Shown piece by piece: positions 60,868 through 64,000 of a stretch of 64,000 bases of DNA (positions are counted from its first letter, which is position 1; each line of letters begins with the position of its first letter). The notes beneath the pieces were generated by a model. The model saw only the letters and a program-made list of their open reading frames with translations, was not told the origin of the DNA and did not search any database. The position numbers and the translations under genes were made by a program. This DNA is from Ruminococcus flavefaciens (GTDB lineage: Bacteria > Bacillota > Clostridia > Oscillospirales > Ruminococcaceae): assembly GCF_900119075.1 (NCBI RefSeq), contig NZ_FPIP01000001.1, forward strand, positions 496,001 through 560,000. The letters are read 5' to 3'.

Positions 60868-63108
60868 TCAGAATGTAAGTTGATTGCTGTCTCCAAGCTC
60901 CTTTGCAGGCTTGCCTGCGGCAGGAACGCTCTTTGAACGGTATTTTTCAAGCTCAGGCAGTTCCTCGGGAGCTATAAGCGAAGCCGATGAAAGAGTCGCT
61001 TTCTTTCTGAGTGTTATGACCTGTACGCCCTGAGAATCTCTTGTAGACTTGGGCAGTATCATTCCTGTATTGAATACAAGAGCGTGACCGCTTGTAGTTC
61101 TTAAGAGTATATCAGTTTCTTCTGGGATAAACAGAGCTGCAATAAGCGGAGACTTTGACGAATATGCATTTGCAAGCTTCTTACGGTTAGTCTTTGTCTC
61201 ATATGACTTAAGCGGTACCTTTGCAGCTTTTCCGTTTTCAAAGAAGAATATAACATATCCGCTGTAATCAATAGTCGGAACTACCATTTTAAGGCTCTCA
61301 CCCTCGTCAAAGCTGAGCTTCGCAGGGATATAATCACCCATAACACTTGCCTTTGTATCGTCAAAGGCGCTGGCTCTCGATTTGTAAGCCTGAGCCTTAT
61401 CCGAGAAGAATACAAGCTCAGTCTTATTAGTTGCCTCGAAGCACTGACTGATGAAATCTCCCTCTTTAAGCTTCTGTTCGCTGCTCATACGGAGAGACTG
61501 AGGAGTTATCTTCTTGAAGTAGCCGCTGTCGGACACAAAGATATTAACAGGATAATCGGGAGTATCATCGACCTCCTCAGCTTCCTCAACGTCAGCCTGA
61601 TAGTAGAACATCGTCTTTCTCGGCTGAGCGTAGTTCTTAATGACGTCACGTAGCTCGTTTACGATTATCTTGCGTATCTTCTTCTTGTCACGGAGGATAT
61701 CCTCCATTTCCTCAATATCCTTTTTGAGCTGGTCGACTTCCTCAACACGGCGGAGAATATACTGCTTATTGATGTTGCGGAGCTTTATCTCTGCAACATA
61801 TTCAGCCTGTATCTCGTCAATACCGAAGCCTATCATAAGGTTCGGCACAACGTCCGCTTCGTTTTCGGTCTCACGGATTATCTTTATAGCCTTGTCAATA
61901 TCGAGAAGTATCTTTGAGAGAGCCTCCAGCAAGTGGAGCTTTTCCTTTTTCTTCTGTAAGTCAAAGTATGTCCTGCGCTGTACGCACTCCTCACGGAAAG
62001 CAGTCCACTCGATAAGTATCTCACGAACTCCCATTACCTTTGGAGTACCTGCAATAAGTATATTGAAGTTGCAAGGATAGCTGTCCTGTAATGGAGTAAG
62101 ACGGTAAAGCTTCTGCATAAGCTTATCGGGATCGGTTCCGCGCTTCAGGTCGATAGCGATCTTAAGTCCGTCGATATCAGTTTCATCACGGATATATGAT
62201 ATCTCTCTTATCTTGCCCTGCTTAACGAGGTCGATTATCTTCTCGATAATAGCTTCGATAGTGGTCGTATAAGGTATCTCAGTTACCTCTATGCAGTTAG
62301 CGCTCTTATCATAGCTGTATTTTGAACGTACTTTTATACTTCCGCGTCCTGTTTCATAGACCTTGTTGAGCTCTGCTTCATCATAAAGCATAAGTCCGCC
62401 GCCGGGAAAATCAGGTCCTTTAAGCGTACTGATAATATCATGATTCGGATCCTTCATGAGAGCTATTGTAGTCTCGCAGACCTCTTCAAGGTTGAAGGGA
62501 CACACATTGCTCGCCATTGAAACAGCGATACCTGTGTTTGAGTTGACAAGCACAGTCGGGAATGTTGCAGGGAGCAAAGTTGGCTCCTGCATGGTATTAT
62601 CGTAGTTAGGTACGAAATCTATAGTCTCCTTGTCGATATCACGGAAAAGCTCGTTGCATATCTTTTCGAGCTTTACCTCAGTATATCGCGGAGCAGCAAA
62701 GTGCATCTTGCTTGAATACTGCTTTCCGAAGTTACCCTTGCTGTCAATATAGGGGTGCAAAAGTGCCTCATTGCCTCGTGTCATACGGACAAGAGTCTCA
62801 TATATAGCCTGATCGCCGTGAGGATTCAGCTTCATTGTCTCGCCGACAACGTTAGCAGACTTGGAACGCTCCTTATCAGGGCTTAGCAGTCCCCTTTTGT
62901 ACATCATATAAAGGAGCTTTCTGTGTGATGGCTTGAAACCGTCTATCTCAGGAAGTGCTCGGGAGATGATAACGCTCATGGCATAGGGCATATAGTTCTT
63001 TTTCAGCGTATCTGTTATTCTTTCATCAACAACGCTTCCCGAGCCCTCAATATAAGCTTCATGCTTGAAAACAGGCTGTTTATTTGGAGTATCCTTTTTC
63101 CTTGGCAT
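60868..63108 (-). CDS. parC: DNA topoisomerase IV subunit A (ParC)
   Basis: Breaks and rejoins DNA in decatenation of sister chromosomes. The 746 residues have the winged-helix region with catalytic Tyr in APRYTEV (about residue 145), the tower and coiled-coil domains, and a shortened C-terminal domain. The GyrA box (QRRGGKG) is not found; a Lys-rich TNRKKLANAYSSKSP occurs at the corresponding place, so topoisomerase IV rather than gyrase is likely. AAGGAGA precedes the ATG. It follows a zinc-ribbon gene directly, and the parE gene before that. Confidence 0.92.
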   Translation of the reverse strand: MPRKKDTPNKQPVFKHEAYIEGSGSVVDERITDTLKKNYMPYAMSVIISRALPEIDGFKPSHRKLLYMMYKRGLLSPDKERSKSANVVGETMKLNPHGDQAIYETLVRMTRGNEALLHPYIDSKGNFGKQYSSKMHFAAPRYTEVKLEKICNELFRDIDKETIDFVPNYDNTMQEPTLLPATFPTVLVNSNTGIAVSMASNVCPFNLEEVCETTIALMKDPNHDIISTLKGPDFPGGGLMLYDEAELNKVYETGRGSIKVRSKYSYDKSANCIEVTEIPYTTTIEAIIEKIIDLVKQGKIREISYIRDETDIDGLKIAIDLKRGTDPDKLMQKLYRLTPLQDSYPCNFNILIAGTPKVMGVREILIEWTAFREECVQRRTYFDLQKKKEKLHLLEALSKILLDIDKAIKIIRETENEADVVPNLMIGFGIDEIQAEYVAEIKLRNINKQYILRRVEEVDQLKKDIEEMEDILRDKKKIRKIIVNELRDVIKNYAQPRKTMFYYQADVEEAEEVDDTPDYPVNIFVSDSGYFKKITPQSLRMSSEQKLKEGDFISQCFEATNKTELVFFSDKAQAYKSRASAFDDTKASVMGDYIPAKLSFDEGESLKMVVPTIDYSGYVIFFFENGKAAKVPLKSYETKTNRKKLANAYSSKSPLIAALFIPEETDILLRTTSGHALVFNTGMILPKSTRDSQGVQVITLRKKATLSSASLIAPEELPELEKYRSKSVPAAGKPAKELGDSNQLTF

Positions 63109-63333
63109 TTATTCTTCTCCTTCTTTACGTCGTTCACTCTTTTTCAGGAGCTTTTCGGGATCTTTTACATAAGACCTTACAATACTGCCGCAATCTCTGC
63201 ATATGGTATGATACAGTGATGTTGAGCGCATAAGGCTGTCGGCACTGTAAACAGCTCCGTAAAAGTTCTGATATCCTGTTATAAATTCAGTTCCGCCGCA
63301 AAAACGGCATTTTGTCATTCTGATCTTTTTCAT
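63109..63333 (-). CDS. Small zinc-ribbon protein between parE and parC (74 aa)
   Basis: The protein has CRFCGG at residues 9-14 and CRDCGS near 45-50, which form one zinc ribbon with a long connecting loop, then a charged Lys/Glu-rich tail. I do not know the family. AAGGAGC precedes the ATG. Its stop codon is directly followed by the parC start, and parE ends 11 bases before it, so the three genes are surely translated together. A role with topoisomerase IV is suggested only by position. Confidence 0.75.
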   Translation of the reverse strand: MKKIRMTKCRFCGGTEFITGYQNFYGAVYSADSLMRSTSLYHTICRDCGSIVRSYVKDPEKLLKKSERRKEGEE

Positions 63334-63344
63334 AGGACAGCTCC

Positions 63345-64000
63345 TTAGCTGATATCAGCAAGTTCAAGGTAATCAGCGCCGTATTCAGAGATGTAATCCT
63401 TACGACCCTGCAGATCGTCACCGAGAAGCATCTCAAATACCTCTGCGGACTCCGTGATATCATCGGCAGTTACCTTGATAAGACGCCTTGTATCAGGATT
63501 CATTGTTGTAAGGCTCATCATGTCGGGTTCGTTCTCACCGAGACCTTTCGAGCGCTGTATAGTGTGCTTTTTATCGCCTATCATTTCGAGAATACGCTGC
63601 TTTTCCTGCTCTGTATAGGCAAAATATGTCTTTTCCTTAGTGTTTATCTCAAAAAGCGGAGACTCTGCGATATAAACGTATCCCTGCTCGATAAGAGTAG
63701 GTGTGAGCCTGTACAGCATTGTAAGTATTAGTGTTCTTATCTGGAAACCGTCAACGTCCGCATCGGTACAGATAACTATCTTGCTCCAGCGGAAGTTATT
63801 GATATCAAAGTTTGAGAGTTCTTTGTTAGCCTTGGTGGTAACTTCAACACCGCAGCCAAGTACCTTGATAAGGTCAGTGATTATCTCGCTCTTGAATATC
63901 TTTGAGTACTCAGCCTTGAGACAGTTGAGTATCTTGCCGCGGACAGGGATTATAGCCTGAAACTCCGCATTTCTGGCAAGCTTTACAGAACCGAGAGCCG
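63345..64000 (-). CDS. parE: DNA topoisomerase IV subunit B (ParE), C-terminal part (cut by window edge)
   Basis: About 218 C-terminal residues of a type IIA topoisomerase ATPase subunit are present. ILNCLKAEYSKIFKSEIITD and the TOPRIM motif CTDADVDGFQIRTL (Mg2+-binding Asp residues) are seen, followed by QRSKGLGENEPDMM and the family-typical end with TTMNPDTRRLIKVTADD. GyrB-type proteins have GRFKGLGEMN-like wording at the same site. Assignment to ParE rather than GyrB rests mainly on linkage with parC. The ATPase domain is outside the window. Confidence 0.92.
   Translation of the reverse strand, partial: ALGSVKLARNAEFQAIIPVRGKILNCLKAEYSKIFKSEIITDLIKVLGCGVEVTTKANKELSNFDINNFRWSKIVICTDADVDGFQIRTLILTMLYRLTPTLIEQGYVYIAESPLFEINTKEKTYFAYTEQEKQRILEMIGDKKHTIQRSKGLGENEPDMMSLTTMNPDTRRLIKVTADDITESAEVFEMLLGDDLQGRKDYISEYGADYLELADIS

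Noticed and set aside
1-64000. tRNA genes, CRISPR arrays, prophage or insertion sequences
   Set aside because: No cloverleaf-like sequence, no regularly spaced repeat, and no transposase, integrase or phage structural gene was seen on either strand.

Overview
The window looks like chromosomal DNA of an anaerobic, low-to-moderate GC Firmicute of the class Clostridia, most likely a Ruminococcus-type member of the Oscillospiraceae. This is inferred from gene content: a type III glutamine synthetase, a pyrophosphate-type phosphofructokinase, Na+-pumping decarboxylase subunits, a domain-permuted GH3 glucosidase of the kind known from Ruminococcus albus, an N-terminal-rubredoxin rubrerythrin, and a sporulation gene (yunB). 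Promoters are mostly near-consensus housekeeping type, typically TTGnnn and TATAAT with a 17-base spacer.

Layout. 1-4050: the start of proC (minus), a small protein coupled to a radical SAM protein, and an ECF sigma factor with an overlapping large membrane anti-sigma-like protein. 4050-9200: glnN, pfp, a HAD phosphatase (all minus) and a cobalamin adenosyltransferase (plus). 9200-11400: a small protein, then the apbE / NusG-II / Gx-transporter operon (minus). 11480-15440: glycolytic operon pgk, small membrane protein, tpiA, gpmI (minus). 15630-19070: Na+-translocating decarboxylase operon in the order alpha, gamma, biotin carrier, beta (minus). 19290-28290: a TetM-like GTPase fused to a Rae1-like nuclease, yunB, a methyltransferase, glmS, and a YdjG/YdjI-like membrane cluster with zinc ribbons and an SPFH protein. 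28460-33390: permuted GH3 plus ArsC-like protein, then a divergent unit in which a Crp/Fnr regulator faces a free-standing glycyl-radical domain of class III ribonucleotide reductase and rubrerythrin. 33480-41110: uppP, a PC4-like protein, a noncoding repeat element, an operon of TPM lipoprotein, ABC exporter and small alarmone synthetase, an OGG1-type glycosylase and an AraC regulator. 41147-41491: RNase P RNA (minus). 41520-44820: two bPH-domain membrane proteins and an alanine symporter. 44926-54263: a promoter with a structured leader of about 360 bases, then RNase J, gdpP, rplI, dnaB, tilS, ftsH, all on the plus strand. 54385-57444: FHA, RodA/FtsW and PBP genes. 57586-60825: hpf, a LUD-domain protein, a CmpB-type membrane protein and a DRE-TIM aldolase. 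60868-64000: topoisomerase IV genes parE (cut by the window edge), a zinc-ribbon protein and parC (minus).

Most of the window is housekeeping. The most interesting parts are (i) the Crp/Fnr, glycyl-radical domain and rubrerythrin unit near 32-33 kb, where a perfect palindrome is centred 41.5 bases upstream of the predicted start of the reductase-domain transcript, suggesting an oxygen-damage repair circuit analogous to YfiD/GrcA; (ii) the fusion of a ribosome-binding GTPase with an A-site mRNase-like domain near 20 kb; (iii) the long, apparently folded leader before RNase J, which I could not assign to a known family; and (iv) a hairpin lying exactly between the Shine-Dalgarno sequence and the start codon of pfp. 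No phage, insertion sequence, CRISPR array or tRNA gene was found.
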